A stretch of 5,985 nucleotides of DNA, taken from NCBI GenBank assembly GCA_029935135.1, contig JAOZKX010000150.1, positions 1 through 5,985 on the forward strand, written 5' to 3'. Source of the DNA: Desulfocapsa sp. Lineage in GTDB: Bacteria; Desulfobacterota; Desulfobulbia; Desulfobulbales; Desulfocapsaceae. The position numbers were made by a program, and so were the translations under genes. The notes under the pieces were generated by a model that was not told the origin of the DNA, made no database searches, and worked only from the letters and a program-made list of their open reading frames with translations. Below, piece after piece: positions 5,075 through 5,985 of this stretch; within the stretch, counting starts at the first letter, position 1, and every line of letters starts with the position of its first letter.

Positions 5075-5985
5075 TTAGTGTTCCTTCCTTATCTGTTTTT
5101 CAATGGCTGCTAACTCTATTATTGCCTGTTCATAATCAAAATTTGCCAGACTGCTTTCAAACTTTTTCTTCAATTGAAAGGGTATTTCTTTGGGGAAATA
5201 TTTACATAACTCTGTGGAGTAGCTATGGGCTTCAAGATCCATGCTGTCAAGCAGGCCACGCAGATGATAGAACCTGCGAAAGAGCTCCTTGCTGTCGAGA
5301 GTGTGGTTGGAAGAGTGATCCACTTCCTCCTCTGGATTATTATCAAAATAATCCTTAATAGAAAGTAAGACAGAATCAAGATTTTTATGAAAGACAGCGA
5401 GTAACCCGGAATAGCGTTCCACAAGTCGTCTGCTAAGAACATCATCAAAATCAAGGGTAATGCGAGCCAACCCCTGTGATCCAATAATAGGGGCGACTCC
5501 TTTAAGAGAATGGACCAGGCGCCTTGCCTCATCAATTCGCCCAAGCGCTATACACTTTTGCACAAGTTCATAATCACCAACATGATCCACCCGAAAGGTT
5601 CGCAGGAGTTTGCTGTAGAGCTTGTTGTCACCATCCAATCTGGCAAGAGCAGTCTGTACATCCAGTCCCTCCACGGATGTTATCGCTTGAATCTGCTCTA
5701 CATCCTTCACCTTCAGTTCTTCTGCATCTGATTTTTGCGCTGAGGATATCTTTCCAGGATCAATCCATTTGACCAGTTCAGCATAGAGGATATCATCCTC
5801 TATGGGTTTACCCACATGACTGTTCATTCCTGCGGCCAGACAACGCTCCTTGTGGGCATCATACGCATTGGCCGTAATTGCAAGAATAGGCAGATTTGCA
5901 AACCTTTTTTCCTGGCGCAAAATCTTCGTTGCCGTGTACCCATCCATAACCGGCATCTCTATATCCATCAGGACACAATCAAAAG
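5075..5985 (-). CDS. Hybrid sensor histidine kinase, C-terminal part (receiver + HPt), partial
   Basis: The gene enters from the right edge, so its true start and sensor and kinase domains are not seen; an ATG at 5968 is an internal methionine. The first visible residues read FDCVLMDIEMPVMDGY, the core of a receiver domain. Numbering from that methionine, Asp2 is the phosphoacceptor, with Thr32 in ITAN and Lys54 in GKP. A linker (about 72-100) leads to an HPt domain (about 100-195) with the pre-helix DVQTALARLDGD and phosphorylatable His153 in RLVHSLKGVAPIIG. The last 80 or so residues form a further predicted helical region, often found after HPt in such kinases. This architecture implies a His-Asp-His phosphorelay. 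The final acceptor is probably the receiver of the cyclase encoded immediately downstream, whose start lies within 4 bases of this stop. What signal the missing N-terminal part senses is unknown. Confidence 0.94.
   Translation of the reverse strand, partial: FDCVLMDIEMPVMDGYTATKILRQEKRFANLPILAITANAYDAHKERCLAAGMNSHVGKPIEDDILYAELVKWIDPGKISSAQKSDAEELKVKDVEQIQAITSVEGLDVQTALARLDGDNKLYSKLLRTFRVDHVGDYELVQKCIALGRIDEARRLVHSLKGVAPIIGSQGLARITLDFDDVLSRRLVERYSGLLAVFHKNLDSVLLSIKDYFDNNPEEEVDHSSNHTLDSKELFRRFYHLRGLLDSMDLEAHSYSTELCKYFPKEIPFQLKKKFESSLANFDYEQAIIELAAIEKQIRKEH
5081..5090 (-). promoter_or_regulatory. Ribosome binding site of the diguanylate cyclase gene
   Basis: The minus strand reads AAGGAAGGAA within the last codons of the kinase gene. 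The final GGA is 8 bases from a TTG codon (5073) and 11 from the following ATG (5070). The spacing favours TTG, the codon identity favours ATG; the protein changes by only one residue. Confidence 0.6.
5782..5804. repeat. Perfect 10-bp inverted repeat with 3-base loop inside the kinase gene
   Basis: CATAGAGGAT (5782-5791) and ATCCTCTATG (5795-5804) are exact reverse complements separated by ATC. The hairpin lies in the kinase coding region at the end of the receiver domain, encoding the segment IEDDILYA. No U-run follows on either strand, so it is not an intrinsic terminator. It may be a chance result of codon choice. Confidence 0.6.

Noticed and set aside
4918..5358. A 146-codon open frame on the plus strand
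   Set aside because: It lies antisense to the cyclase and kinase genes, whose motifs are unmistakable, and the translated protein shows no recognisable domain.

Overview
The window looks like an ordinary chromosomal stretch of housekeeping and signalling genes from a Gram-negative, probably deltaproteobacterial organism. A relative of the sulfate-reducing Desulfobulbales is my best guess. The reasons are a stand-alone IMP cyclohydrolase in place of full-length PurH, a FolE2-type GTP cyclohydrolase, and a hybrid kinase paired with a response-regulator diguanylate cyclase. The placement is an inference from gene content, not from a marker gene.

Layout. Positions 5-35 hold a small array of imperfect 7-base repeats just beyond pyrR. 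Positions 40-2285 are all on the minus strand, transcribed hslR (Hsp15, S4 RNA-binding protein), then a 109-bp gap with two tiny overlapping reading frames, then purH (cyclohydrolase domain only), purN and pyrR. The last three are separated by 11 and 2 bases and look like one operon. Positions 2286-2498 are a divergent intergenic region. Positions 2499-4133 are on the plus strand: metF and folE2, 6 bases apart. Positions 4153-5985 are again on the minus strand, convergent with folE2: a receiver-GGDEF diguanylate cyclase preceded by the C-terminal part of a hybrid histidine kinase (receiver plus HPt) that runs off the right edge.

How the genes work together. The left two thirds concern nucleotide and one-carbon metabolism. 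FolE2 starts folate synthesis from GTP, MetF reduces methylene-THF for methionine synthesis, PurN uses formyl-THF for purine synthesis, the PurH domain closes the purine ring to IMP, and PyrR links to pyrimidine salvage or regulation. The right third is probably a phosphorelay in which the kinase HPt domain phosphorylates the receiver of the neighbouring cyclase and so controls c-di-GMP synthesis.

I see no mobile element, CRISPR array, RNA gene or clearly novel system. The points most worth a second look are the split purH, the divergent N-terminal half of FolE2, the heptamer repeats after pyrR, the small reading frames ahead of purH, and a 10-bp perfect hairpin inside the kinase gene.
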